Source of the DNA: Eutreptiella sp. 'Long Island Sound 2002'
Lineage: Eukaryota; Euglenozoa; Euglenophyceae; Eutreptiales; Eutreptiaceae
Reading direction: 5' to 3'
NCBI GenBank assembly: GCA_964036045.1
Contig: OZ038389.1
Coordinates: 43,895,119-43,959,118 of the forward strand
DNA length: 64,000 bases
Shown here: positions 35,501-41,230 of the stretch, in pieces
Numbering within the stretch: the stretch's first letter is position 1
Layout of the letters: each line of letters starts with the position of its first letter
The notes under the pieces: generated by a model
Databases searched by the model: none
What the model was told of the DNA's origin: nothing
What the model saw: the letters and a program-made list of their open reading frames with translations, nothing else
Program-made: the position numbers and the translations under genes

Positions 35501-37612
35501 GGAGTGGGGCACCGGGGCCTCACACGCACGGAAAACACAGCAAAGCAGGTTGTGGACGACCGGAGGGCGGAGGTGCATTGGGCAGCAAAACCCGTCAAAT
35601 GACCCCCGTAACCACCAGCACAACCCCCGGTACGCCAACTACTGGGCACCGCTAATGAACAAAGGGCACCTGCACACAACCAGCACAGCCCCAGGCACAC
35701 CGACCACTGGGCTCCGCGAATGCGGAAACGACGCCAGTAAAAACACCGGCCGCAGCGGCCGACAAAATGCAGCGTCTCGACGCAACATGCGAAGGGAAGA
35801 ACGGGTGACCGTCCAGGGCCCCGTAAAGAAACAGCAACGCGATGGAGTCTCACACAGGGGGGGGGGGGGTAGTGCATTCTGCATTGTTTGTTCGCTCGCC
35901 TTTGGTCGCGGAGGGTTGTGCGCGGCATTTGGCTGGGGTCCCGCGAGGATTTGCATGCCAATACACACATCCTCCTGCATTTCACGCCATTTCTGGTGAG
36001 GAGGCGACGGTATCAACCCCACGGCCCGTGTGCTTCCCCAGAGGCGGGTGGACTTCAGGGTGGTCACGGGCACGTGCATTGCTATTTGGTGCAGGGCAGA
36101 CACGCCCCGCAGACCTGTGTTCCCAGTGGCATGTCTGAGCCTGCCCCCACTCCTTTGCTGGTGGGCATGTCCCATGTGCACGACCCACAGCAGCCACCAC
36201 ATCGGCGCAGGGGCTCTTTGCGCAACTCCCATGCACCAGACCTCTGCTGCCGTTGCGCTGACGTGCACGGGGCTGTGTAGACCCCGTCCCACCGTTGCTG
36301 GTCCGGTCATGTGATCCCGCCCCCTGCGCCGGTGGTCAAGGGGGGGGAGTACGGGACTGAACGGGGGCTGCCGCTGGTGCTGCGCGTCCCCCCCATCCGC
36401 TTCGTTGTGCAGGTGACGGAGTCCACTTGGGAGCACATCAAAGACCACTACACGGCGGAGGTGCACGACGTTCAGGTCAAGGGCAAAGGGCTGATGACCG
36501 CCTACCGCATCTTCCCCCCAAACCACCGGCCCCGCCCCAACCCCCAAGACCGCCCGCCGCCGCTGCCGCTGCCGCTCGGCCCCGTCATTGCGGCGGACCG
36601 CCAAAACGGCCTCCCGGCCGCCGGGGCAGAGTGGCCGCCTGAGCACTCGGGCGTGCCCCTGAGCCCGGCTGAGGCCATCGCCCGCAGCATCGACGCGCCC
36701 TTCGGGCACCTCCTGCGGAAGGTCGACAGCGTTCTGTCGCGCTGCTCAGTGCCGGACAGCGTGAGCACCGTCGACAGTCCCCCGGGGCCGGACCGGCCCG
36801 CCCCCGCGTCCCCCCGGCGCACGCCCCCCGGCGGCGGGAGTGTGCGCGGCCGCACCGTAGCGCCGGGCCTGGCCATCAAAGCGGCCCGCGAGCCCCTCCC
36901 GATGGAGCCGCCCCCGGCCCCGGCGGAGCGGCGCGAGGAGGGGGTGCGCGTCGCGTCGGACCCCGCCCTCAGAAGGCGGGCGGAGGCTCCGGCCCCGGCC
37001 CCGGCGGAGCGGCGCGAGGAGGGGGTGCGCGTCGCATCGGACCCCGCCGTCGGAAGGCAGGCGGAGGCCCCGGGCGAGGGCCCCGACGCGGAGCGGAAGG
37101 AGGCGGAGACCACTTCGCCTAAGTCCATCCTGAAGAAGGAGAGCAAGTACGGGGACTGGGGTGCGCCCACGCGCACGCCGTGCAGCAGCCCCCGCACGCG
37201 CAACGGGTCCGCGTCTCCGCGCCGGGACTCGAGTAGAGCGGGGGGCCGTGTCGCGCGCGCGGACTCGAAGGGCCCGCGGCAAAGCGCGTCGGCAGGACGT
37301 GACCGGCGCGGCGCCGGGGACCGGGGCCCGGCCGTCCAGAGGCCGGACCACGATCCCTCCCGCAGCCACACGGTCCCGGCGGTGCCGCGGTTGTCCCATG
37401 TTCCGGCGCGGCAACTGCTGCGCCGCGGCCCTTCGGAGGGGTACCGTCAAGTGGAGGAGGAGGATGGCCCCCCGGGGCCTGCGAGGGCGGCGCGGCCGCA
37501 GGGCTCCGCGCCGCATCTGCGGCGGGCCGGCCCCGGCCCAAACGGGTCGGAGCACCGCATCCGAGAGCCGCAGCAGCAAAGCGCCGATGGCACGCGGGAC
37601 GTGGAGAAGTAA
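5234..37612 (+). CDS. TmcB-like multi-pass receptor-type class III nucleotide cyclase (14-exon gene)
   Basis: One spliced gene, predicted to make cAMP in a cell membrane. Proposed exons: 5234-5557, 7734-8102, 9313-9840, 12115-12360, 14574-14843, 16707-16832, 22517-22885, 24129-24368, 25608-25994, 28329-28685, 29640-29875, 31136-31448, 33153-33806 and 36413-37612, joining to about 1,870 residues. Order of parts: multi-pass N-terminus (exons 1-3), TPR-like helical segment (exon 4), membrane span plus soluble module 1 (5-8), related module 2 (9-10), a third soluble part and last span (11-12), cyclase domain (13), Pro/Arg-rich tail (14). TmcB-type proteins with C-terminal cyclase domains are known from ciliates and green algae. 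Twelve introns are phase 0 and one is phase 2. Several acceptors are ambiguous by a few codons, and small exons may be missing between exons 4 and 5. Confidence 0.72.
5558..7733 (+). other. Intron 1 of the cyclase gene
   Basis: 2.2 kb with a GTATGT donor and a TGTGCAG acceptor. It contains two copies of a short GC-rich repeat built on GTGCCCGCGCTGTGCGAAAA (5845-5905 and 6020-6060), a G12 run near 6160, C runs near 6238, and a dispersed repeat of the TTTGGTACACAA family at 7380-7510. Confidence 0.5.
7380..7510. repeat. Dispersed repeat C (GGTACACAA family), intron 1 copy
   Basis: Core TTTTTGGTACACAATCTTTT followed by GGGTTCCAGACCCCC and CTAATACATCC. Related copies are at 22025-22150, 26430-26535, 39340-39485 and 57985-58105, with a weaker one at 23935-24000. 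The left part of several copies reads CAGACCAAAGTGACCATCGT. It may be a short non-autonomous element; no clear inverted ends. Confidence 0.55.
7734..8102 (+). CDS. Cyclase gene, exon 2
   Basis: 123 codons, phase 0 at both ends, bounded by gtgtgCAG and CAG|GTCTGC. It encodes several membrane spans, with ARPLFIPLLRLLLEAGW and a long hydrophobic stretch LGFLAALLLVAWASL. The same codon frame stays open beyond the donor, but the downstream text loses hydrophobic and codon character. Confidence 0.68.
8103..9312 (+). other. Intron 2 of the cyclase gene
   Basis: 1.2 kb. Both ends carry the same nine bases, CAGGTCTGC, at the exon junction (8100 and 9310), so the intron is flanked by a direct repeat. 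It contains an inverted-repeat element at 8868-9285 and a C15 run near 8645. Confidence 0.55.
8868..9285. mobile_element. Non-autonomous inverted-repeat element (family A, copy 1)
   Basis: About 418 bp. The left end, TTTTCAACTCCGGCGG followed by a G run and TCAATAGAGCC, is the imperfect inverse of the right end, GGCTGTATCGACC to GAAGTTGAAAGCC, giving roughly 40-bp terminal inverted repeats. There is no coding capacity. It lies in intron 2, and a second copy lies in intron 4 of the same gene in the same orientation. The target duplication is unclear. Confidence 0.62.
9313..9840 (+). CDS. Cyclase gene, exon 3
   Basis: 176 codons, phase 0, from CTACAG to GCGCAG|GTCCGT. Three membrane spans come first (starting VCYVLVAALAAWGFWFY, then GASVLAFLMLVI and WLFIPVFFVAIPLGMWL). 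A soluble, acidic linker and a basic stretch (MWRRRDL) near the end lead into the TPR-like part. Confidence 0.72.
10181..10834. mobile_element. MITE with long terminal inverted repeats (family B, short copy)
   Basis: 654 bp in intron 3. The left end (G13 run, then ACTTCGCGGCGGGAATTTTTC) and the inverse of the right end (AACTTCGCGGCGGGAAATTTTC after a G-rich run) match over about 70 bp. The interior 10500-10700 is a loose tandem of CAGCAAC/CCACCAG-type units and encodes nothing convincing. The right arm, CTCACAGCATGTGGG to CGAAATAAACCCGC, is shared with the larger element at 59920-61150. A TA follows the right end, but no matching TA abuts the left. Confidence 0.6.
11022..11925. repeat. Composite element: tandem array between inverted C-rich ends
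   Basis: The outer arms are inverse copies: GCACGAAGTCGCCCCCCCCT at about 11033 and AGGGGGGGCGACTTCGTGCG at about 11885. Inside the left arm is a run of (C7-9)TA units (11040-11160), and inside the right arm another (11795-11880). The core 11200-11790 is a tandem array in which GTGGCCCCTTAAATAACAAG recurs about every 100-117 bp (near 11282, 11382, 11497, 11614 and 11712). Each unit contains a variable number of 17-bp sub-repeats of the type GTGTGTGCACCGCCTTC. It lies in intron 3 of the cyclase gene. Confidence 0.65.
12115..12360 (+). CDS. Cyclase gene, exon 4 (TPR-like segment)
   Basis: 82 codons, phase 0, from CTCACAG to GCCAAG|GTACGC. Amphipathic helical text with RYPEDALLRVYYAVFLIHYA resembles the helical repeats of TmcB proteins, where Pro-x-x-x-x-Leu followed by Tyr-Ala-x-Phe-Leu is typical. 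An alternative acceptor at 12090 would add eight residues in the same frame. Only one or two such repeats are present, fewer than I expect in the family, so further small exons may have been missed. Confidence 0.62.
13150..13325. repeat. Dispersed repeat D, copy 1
   Basis: About 170 bp shared with 35700-35875 in the same orientation. Shared landmarks are CTGGGCTCCGCGAA, CGGAAACGACGCCAG-like text, ACACCGGCCGCAGCGGC, and CGACGCAACATGCGAAGGGA followed by AGAACGGGTGACCGTCCAGG. Both end at CACACAGG plus a G run. No open frame is conserved. Confidence 0.7.
14057..14443. mobile_element. Non-autonomous inverted-repeat element (family A, copy 2)
   Basis: About 387 bp, clearly homologous to 8868-9285 along its whole length, including the shared interior GCCGAATTTTGGGTCCGG and GTCAGTCTCGGTAGGATTTT. 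Ends are GTTCAACTGGG...GTCGATAGAGCC and GGCTGTATCGACC...AAGTTGAAAGCCCG. No coding capacity. The two copies differ by many substitutions and small indels, so neither is a fresh insertion. Confidence 0.62.
14574..14843 (+). CDS. Cyclase gene, exon 5 (membrane span, module 1 start)
   Basis: 90 codons, phase 0. An acidic stretch (ELHDDDSAMAQADAR) precedes a clear membrane span (LVILIGTLLLQFV to AAVLIIYFVM) and a helical segment with EEARFLAELNIANSNFL. The acceptor is ambiguous (AG at 14571 or 14573); 14574 keeps phase 0. The donor GAG|GTCCTG at 14843 is preferred over a stronger-looking AGG|GTGAGT at 15053, because the intervening text looks intronic. Confidence 0.58.
16707..16832 (+). CDS. Cyclase gene, exon 6
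   Basis: 42 codons, phase 0, from TTTGCAG to GAGCAG|GTGTGC. It reads VRNFAQFADKVHYDRYWELV and ends LGITKPEQ. The same pattern (VRKFVQFGDPRAYHRYWEGV, then LGLQPQQ) appears in exon 9, showing an internal duplication and supporting a direct join to exon 7. Confidence 0.68.
17682..21710. repeat. 4.03-kb minisatellite, 10-bp unit TCTCAGTCCA
   Basis: From 17701 to 21710 there are 401 consecutive in-register 10-bp units, preceded by one full unit and one 9-bp unit. Variation is almost confined to base 3 (T or G, giving TCTCAGTCCA or TCGCAGTCCA), plus two units with TCGCAGGCCA (18641 and 18961). Because 10 is not a multiple of 3 and no stop arises, all three forward frames read through it as the same decapeptide cycle (SQSISVHLSP and permutations). 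The apparent ORFs of 1,605 and 1,518 codons across it are artefacts. Confidence 0.97.
22025..22150. repeat. Dispersed repeat C, intron 6 copy
   Basis: CAGACCAAAGTGACCATCGT at the left, TTTTTGGTACACAAACTTTT in the middle, CCAGACC plus a C run and CTAATACAT at the right. Very similar to 26430-26535 over about 100 bp. Confidence 0.62.
22517..22885 (+). CDS. Cyclase gene, exon 7
   Basis: 123 codons, phase 0, from TTTTGCAG to GCGCAG|GTGTGC. Soluble helical segment with LTEEISMAMTVHSHGL, DFPEIQEYEWDVEEDLHRF and ARSIVFDAKYEALKARV. These lines parallel ATTEEIAMLLTVWAYALPEA in exon 9 and MARYILFDGKYDYEWHHSLE in exon 10, so this exon corresponds to the end of exon 9 plus the start of exon 10. Confidence 0.7.
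22886..24128 (+). other. Intron 7 of the cyclase gene
   Basis: 1.2 kb. It contains a C-rich low-complexity block with a long C run (23690-23709) facing a G run (23661-23671), and a diverged piece of the TTTGGTACACAA repeat family near 23940-24000. No gene. Confidence 0.5.
24129..24368 (+). CDS. Cyclase gene, exon 8 (two membrane spans)
   Basis: 80 codons, phase 0, from CTCCCGCAG to GACCAG|GTCAGG. Two strong hydrophobic spans (ITVAFALYSAVLVCITVVLL and FFILLSTAVLVVTVLGCLVAV) are separated by a short basic loop (KRLGLLNK). It ends in a charged helix (RAYRKEDLRQLGDQ) that leads into module 2. The preceding intron is flanked at both ends by CAGGTGT. Confidence 0.72.
24369..25607 (+). other. Intron 8 of the cyclase gene
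   Basis: 1.2 kb and noticeably less G/C-homopolymeric than its neighbours, with T-rich stretches and a short (CAA)n run at 25137-25170. Forward frames there (for example 24793-25023 and 25031-25507) are hydrophobic but have no recognisable domain and are treated as chance. Confidence 0.45.
25608..25994 (+). CDS. Cyclase gene, exon 9 (module 2)
   Basis: 129 codons, phase 0, from CACCAG|GTGCAT to GAGCAG|GTCACG. The acceptor could instead be at 25589, adding six residues. It encodes a soluble helical segment with VRKFVQFGDPRAYHRYWEGV, a TTEEIAML helix and NLQWEHSRDVY, matching exons 6 and 7 of module 1. Confidence 0.7.
26430..26535. repeat. Dispersed repeat C, intron 9 copy
   Basis: Same order of motifs as the copy at 22025-22150, with TTGTTGGTACACAAAATGTT followed by GGGTTCCAGACC. 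The right end runs directly into the palindromic GACGCGTC cluster. Confidence 0.62.
26548..27182. repeat. Two clusters of CpG-rich palindromic repeats
   Basis: Units are built from GTACGACGCGTCGTACA and GGGGCCCGACGCGTCGGGG, both near-perfect palindromes centred on ACGCGT. They recur in 26548-26735 and 27028-27182. Between them are a hairpin (26781-26810, stem GGGAAGGGGG with CCCCCTTCCC), the motif GTCTACAACATGCCGACAGT and three G-run modules. Every unit can form a cruciform. No coding sense is apparent. Confidence 0.75.
28329..28685 (+). CDS. Cyclase gene, exon 10 (module 2 end, two membrane spans)
   Basis: 119 codons, phase 0, from GTGCTCAG to CAC|GTATGG (an alternative donor at 28679 also keeps phase 0). 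It reads MARYILFDGKYDYEWHHSLE, then a coiled helical stretch and two hydrophobic spans (AALIGGTAVFMCASLGMTMF and FQLAIFAILAVILGVMTFEL) separated by a polar loop. The topology parallels exons 7-8 of module 1. Confidence 0.68.
28686..29639 (+). other. Intron 10 of the cyclase gene
   Basis: 0.95 kb, GTATGG donor and TTTTCCAG acceptor. Two tandem-like copies of AAGGCAGGGGTGATGTAG occur at 29133 and 29192. The short dispersed motif GCGCCGGGCAAACATTCCCCC occurs at 29331-29351; it reappears near 51209-51241. Confidence 0.45.
29640..29875 (+). CDS. Cyclase gene, exon 11
   Basis: 236 bp, starting in phase 0 after TTTTCCAG. It encodes ANYASQIALATDREWLMLRS and a charged helix ending LKRIALKREQLYFG. The text resembles the extracytoplasmic helical part upstream of the last span in TmcB-type proteins. 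The end is uncertain. The donor GCCGG|GTATGC leaves phase 2, which fits the following acceptor TTTAG|GCAG; a donor at 29832 would leave phase 1. Confidence 0.5.
29876..31135 (+). other. Intron 11 of the cyclase gene
   Basis: 1.26 kb, the only intron that is not phase 0 in this model. It contains short repeats of the type TACCCACCAACTGCCATCGGTTA (30225-30300). No gene, and no inverted-repeat element that I can see. Confidence 0.4.
31136..31448 (+). CDS. Cyclase gene, exon 12 (last membrane span)
   Basis: 313 bp ending phase 0 at AATCAG|GTGTGC. A soluble helical part (LMTFGVGRLNELMTDWLDSL and following) leads to a single strong span (VIAIWVLVVALLVFVLAYFA) and a short juxtamembrane end VLNQ. 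That places the next exon, the cyclase, just inside the membrane. Alternative starts at 31140 and 31146 are in the same frame. Confidence 0.65.
31449..33152 (+). other. Intron 12 of the cyclase gene
   Basis: 1.7 kb. It contains a C10 run directly followed by a G16 run (31851-31876) bounded by GTG and GTCAC, a copy of the GCGCTGTGCACGCGCTGTGCG repeat (32024-32060), and a CCTCAGGTCAATGTCAGG segment related to intron 4. No gene. Confidence 0.45.
33153..33806 (+). CDS. Cyclase gene, exon 13 (class III nucleotide cyclase catalytic domain)
   Basis: 218 codons, phase 0. The linker helix and MLPPSIAARL lead into the catalytic core: VTVLFTHLVGFT, then KIKTVGDGYMMAG, GVNTGHVVAGVLG and FDIWGDAVNCASRM. 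Known family roles mapped onto it: second metal Asp present (33537-33539); base-selecting Lys (33525-33527) and Asp (33738-33740) both adenine-type; transition-state Asn (33759-33761) and Arg (33771-33773) present. The first metal Asp, expected in the F-x-D-I/L-x-G-F-T motif, is His (CAC at 33405-33407). The fold is therefore intact, but activity is uncertain. The specificity, if active, should be ATP to cAMP. Confidence 0.9.
33807..36412 (+). other. Intron 13 of the cyclase gene
   Basis: 2.6 kb, flanked at both junctions by GTGCAGGTG. It contains long C runs (34206-34220, 34326-34342, 34715-34729, 35081-35097), a CGCCGCCA...AAGGCCTTGTGCCAA segment shared with intron 2 (8606-8645), and a dispersed repeat at 35700-35875 shared with intron 4. 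No gene. Confidence 0.5.
35700..35875. repeat. Dispersed repeat D, copy 2
   Basis: Partner of 13150-13325, lying in intron 13 of the same gene. Identity is high in the right two thirds, and the two copies differ mainly by substitutions and a few single-base indels. Confidence 0.7.
36413..37612 (+). CDS. Cyclase gene, exon 14 (end of cyclase domain and C-terminal tail)
   Basis: 399 codons plus TAA, from TTGTGCAG. The first 40 residues (VTESTWEHIKDHYTAE, VKGKGLMTAYRIF) complete the cyclase domain, where family members have the V-K-G-K-G-x-M-x-T-Y strand. The rest is Pro-, Arg- and Ser-rich and predicted disordered, with a 27-residue direct repeat containing PAPAERREEGVRVASDPA (81 bp apart, 36921 and 37002) and basic patches. 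It is a likely cytosolic regulatory or anchoring tail. Confidence 0.78.
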   Translation: MTESTWEHIKDHYTAEVHDVQVKGKGLMTAYRIFPPNHRPRPNPQDRPPPLPLPLGPVIAADRQNGLPAAGAEWPPEHSGVPLSPAEAIARSIDAPFGHLLRKVDSVLSRCSVPDSVSTVDSPPGPDRPAPASPRRTPPGGGSVRGRTVAPGLAIKAAREPLPMEPPPAPAERREEGVRVASDPALRRRAEAPAPAPAERREEGVRVASDPAVGRQAEAPGEGPDAERKEAETTSPKSILKKESKYGDWGAPTRTPCSSPRTRNGSASPRRDSSRAGGRVARADSKGPRQSASAGRDRRGAGDRGPAVQRPDHDPSRSHTVPAVPRLSHVPARQLLRRGPSEGYRQVEEEDGPPGPARAARPQGSAPHLRRAGPGPNGSEHRIREPQQQSADGTRDVEK

Positions 37613-37696
37613 AGAAAGTCGCGGGGAGTGTTTGGGGAGGAGTGACGTGCGAAGGCCAGAGTGGTGGTGGTGGGGAGGGGGGGGGGGGGGCTATAC

Positions 37697-38837
37697 TGTC
37701 AGTTCGGTTTCGCTTGTTCACACGGTCGCAGTTTTGTGGTCGTCATAACAGGTCCATTCACAGGATTCCTGGGTGTTGCTTATTGTGTCGCTGGTATTTC
37801 GAAGTATTTCGGCATCGCCCTCCTCCTCCAATGAACGTCTGGTCTATCGCACACCAAGTGCCCAGACCGTATTGTTCTGGGACCACCATTATTTCGGTCC
37901 CATGTTTTAGGGATTTATGGGCAAGGATTGCAGAAATGAGGGGCTGGTGTGATGTGCCTTGGACTGATGACTGTGAAAATGGTGATGTTGGGCGTTAGGC
38001 AAAGGTATGACCGAATTATGGGACCCGTTTTTTCGCACATCATGACTGATGTTCCACTGGCATTGGGCTGGCAGGTGCTGTGCAAGCGGTACCATACAGT
38101 TCTGGGGCCCTCCGAGCAAGGGGATGTTCAGCTCTTCTGGATGAAGAGGGACCTTTAGAAGGGCTGCTACTCAGAGAAATGCCAATGGACGCCTTTTGAC
38201 CATTTTGCACTTTGTAGGGGCGGGGTGCTTTGTGATTAGGGAGGTTTTATGGGACTCTCATACCCTCCCCCGATTGAAAACCCCCCCCCCCCATCACTTT
38301 ACTGTTTTGCTGGGCAATATCTATTGCAGTGGTTTGTGTTCCCCATTGCATGGCTCTCCCATTACTTCGAATCAGTCACCTGTGTGTATTCTGTGATATT
38401 CTCTCTCCAAAGGCGGTGTACAGGGTATCAAACACCACCCCATATAGCCAAAACTGTGACAAGGGCCAAATCAACCAAAATTTTGGCAGAGATGTGGAGG
38501 AACAATTCTGTTAATGGTTGCTCCCTGTTTTGGAGAGAATGCCCGAGTTTCCGTTCTGCATGCCACTGAAACAGCATGTTTTCCAAAGGGAATGAACTTT
38601 CAGAATTGGAAGATACAGCATATTTTTCACGCATACATGATGACTTCCCCATGGCATCTGAATCTTAATCTTCGGATTCCTCATCATCGGGTTCCACATC
38701 TAGTGATGATCAATGGCAACAAGAGGACTCTGATCTGGATTCCATGCCTTCAAGCAGTAAGGAGGAATCAAGTGAGTCTGAATTAGAGGAGGAGGAGGTA
38801 GTATGTGCAAAGAGTGCATGTGGGGTTTGGGGCTTGG
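37697..38837 (+). repeat. 1.2-kb dispersed duplication, copy 1
   Basis: Nearly identical to 44370-45540 over its whole length, from TTCGGTTTCGCT to GGGGTTTGGGGCTTGG. A forward coding sense is suggested by an in-frame 21-bp indel (absent here after ACCATAC at 38097, present in the other copies) and by an acidic Ser-rich stretch. Stops interrupt every frame. It is probably a decayed transposon of unknown class; YDRIMGPVFSHIMTDVPLA is the most protein-like part. Confidence 0.72.
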
Positions 38838-38844
38838 GCGTTAG

Positions 38845-39115
38845 GGCGTTAGGCAAAGGTATGACCGAATTATGGGACCCGTCCTTTCGCACATCATGAC
38901 TGATGTTCCACTGGCATCGGGCTGGCAGGTGCTGTGCAGGCGGTACCATACCGGCGACCTGGTAGAGGCCACAGTTCTGGGGCCCTCCGAGCAAGGGGAT
39001 GTTCAGCTCTTCTGGATGAAGAGGGACCTTTAGAAGGGCTGCTACTCAGAGAAATGCCAATGGATGCCTTTTGACCATTTTGCACTTTGTAGGGGCGGGG
39101 TGCTTTGTGCTGAGG
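38845..39115 (+). repeat. Partial third copy of the 1.2-kb duplication
   Basis: Repeats the segment GGCGTTAGGCAAAGGTATGA to GGGGCGGGGTGCTTTGTG seen at 37986-38231 and 44672-44939. It carries the 21-bp segment CGGCGACCTGGTAGAGGCCAC minus nothing, so it is closer to the copy at 44672 than to its neighbour. It is joined directly to the end of copy 1. Confidence 0.7.
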
Positions 39116-39339
39116 GATGTGTTATGGGGGAAGGTCGGGCCCATCGCAATCTGCTCTCCCCCGCACTGCCATGTGACCCGGTGCAGTAAGTCAGTGAGAC
39201 GAAGACGAGGACATCGTTGATTTGGCTGCCCCGGGTCACTCTGATGGACCCCTAGGGGACCCCCAGCGATGTATCAGAACGGCTGGCAACCGGAGGAGGA
39301 AGGGGGGGGGGGGGGTAGCCCCCCCTCTGGACTCCCCCC

Positions 39340-39485
39340 CCCCCCCGGTCCAGGTCTAAGAGCGGAAATAAATGAAATTTGCAGAAGGAAACATTGATTT
39401 GCGGGAAACATTGATTTGCGTCTTTTTTGGTACACAACCTTTTGGGTTCCGGACCCCCCCCCCTCTCTCTTCTAATGCATCCCCC
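39340..39485. repeat. Dispersed repeat C, intergenic copy
   Basis: TTTTTTGGTACACAACCTTTT then GGGTTCCGGACC, a C run and CTAATGCATCC. The left part contains a short internal duplication (GGAAACATTGATTTGCG twice, 39382-39420), unlike the other copies. Confidence 0.58.
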
Positions 39486-41230
39486 CCCTCCCCCCCGCTC
39501 CTCACCTTTGCACTGTAGTGTGCATGGCCGCATTTGGCTGTTCTTTTTTTGTCGTCTGTGTTCTGCGATGCCCCTCGAGAACACAGATCCGCCCTGTCCC
39601 GCATCTCCCGACTGCATGGCCTCCCACAGTCGTGATGCGGCCCTCACCCCCACCGCGGCTCCATTATGCTACTCCATGGACACGTACACCACCGGCACTG
39701 TGTCATGCAGTTCCTGGAGCCTTGTCCATACCGATCAGCTGCATGTGCCACTGATCCACACGTCGGTAGTGGCGGGCCCCTTCGGCACTTCACTGCTGAG
39801 TGGAGAGCACGGGGTCAACCAACTGCGTAACGTTGGGAGGAAGGACCACATGGACGAATGTCGGGACCCCGTTTCACATGTTTGCCGCATCTCCATTCTG
39901 CCCCACACGGCATGCGCATGTGCCGCCCCCTCCCTCGCGCACAAGCACGGGAATTTCTGAGCGTTGCGACACCGTCGGACCAGGCTGGACACCCTATCCC
40001 CCGACGGGAAGGGGGCGGGGGGTGCAAAGGTCAATAAAAAGTTTATGTACCTCCCCCCACCCCTTGCAATTCCCCCCCCCTCGGGGGGGGAGCGTCACTT
40101 TGACATTTCTTCTGGAAACGGTTGGTTGTACTGTGCTCCCCAAAAGGGCTGGAAACCGAGCTGCACAGCCTACCTCGTCTTCCAATCCTCAGCCTATTCC
40201 TGAATTGCCCACTGAGCATGTCCAGGAGTTGAAGGTTGTTTGGAGTCGTAAAAACAAGTTTCACACAGCGCCTGAGGAAAGGGCACGCGCACAGAAGTAA
40301 CATCATGTTTCAATGTGATTCACACTACCGGTGTTGTGCATGCACAGCTGCACTTTTGAAGTGTTACGGTTTGGTGGTGCCATCCCCCCCCCTCCCCAGG
40401 GGGGGAACCGTCACTTTGTGACCGCCCCCCCCCCCCCCCTGCAGGGAACCGTCACGACATTGGGGGGCACATTACAAGGGGGGGGGGGGGGGTAAAGTAC
40501 CTGAAATTGGTCTCTTTAATAAATTTCATTTTTCTCTGGAGGGCAATCTTTCTGATGTGGCGCTGGTCGGTCGGTCGGCCGGGGCTGGCCAGGGCCCCAA
40601 ATGCCCCCGTGAGAGGGGGGGGCGGTGTCACTAAGCAATGGCTTGCGTCGGACCGTTGCCATGCCGATGACAGGCATGACAGCTGATTCCAGTCTGTATT
40701 CTTCTGCGCCCTCGCGGTCTCAGAATCCGCTTGAGGCGCTGGTGACACGCCAAACGGTGTCGTGACTGCGAAAGGCCTTTGAGGGGCACAAGGGTTCCTC
40801 TTGCTGCCACTCTGCCCCGGAGCCCACCCATTTCCACACATGCGCAGTGGATTGGGGCCGGCGACAGGTCCCCGTTTGGCTTCGCGGACCAGCTCCCCCG
40901 TGTTGCATCCCCGGCCACAGTCCCCTGGCCCACGCGCAGCTCTTTCACTACACCCCCCCCGTCTGACCGGTGGTGTCCCTAACTGCGGCCGTGCTTGCGC
41001 CGGTGCGGCAGGGGGTTGGGGTACAAGGACATGACATGCACAAGTGCCATCGTGCGCCAGCAGTCGGGGACACCCAATCTCAGCAAATCATCTCCGTGCC
41101 CTGAGCCAACATTTGTTGGGCCAGTCGCGAGTCCCAAGCAACGGCTTTCTAGGGAATGCCGGCGCAGTGCGCACACGGCGCAAAATTTTGTTTATCGGTA
41201 ACTACCCAAACCCGTAACCCGGCCCCTATT

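Larger units (their letters stand above)
37613..41230. other. Repeat-rich intergenic region
   Basis: Contains the first copy of the 1.2-kb duplication (37697-38837), a partial third copy (38845-39115), a dispersed repeat C copy, and several C-run/G-run pairs (40072-40090, 40385-40405, 40424-40440, 40480-40492). No frame has recognisable domains. Confidence 0.45.
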
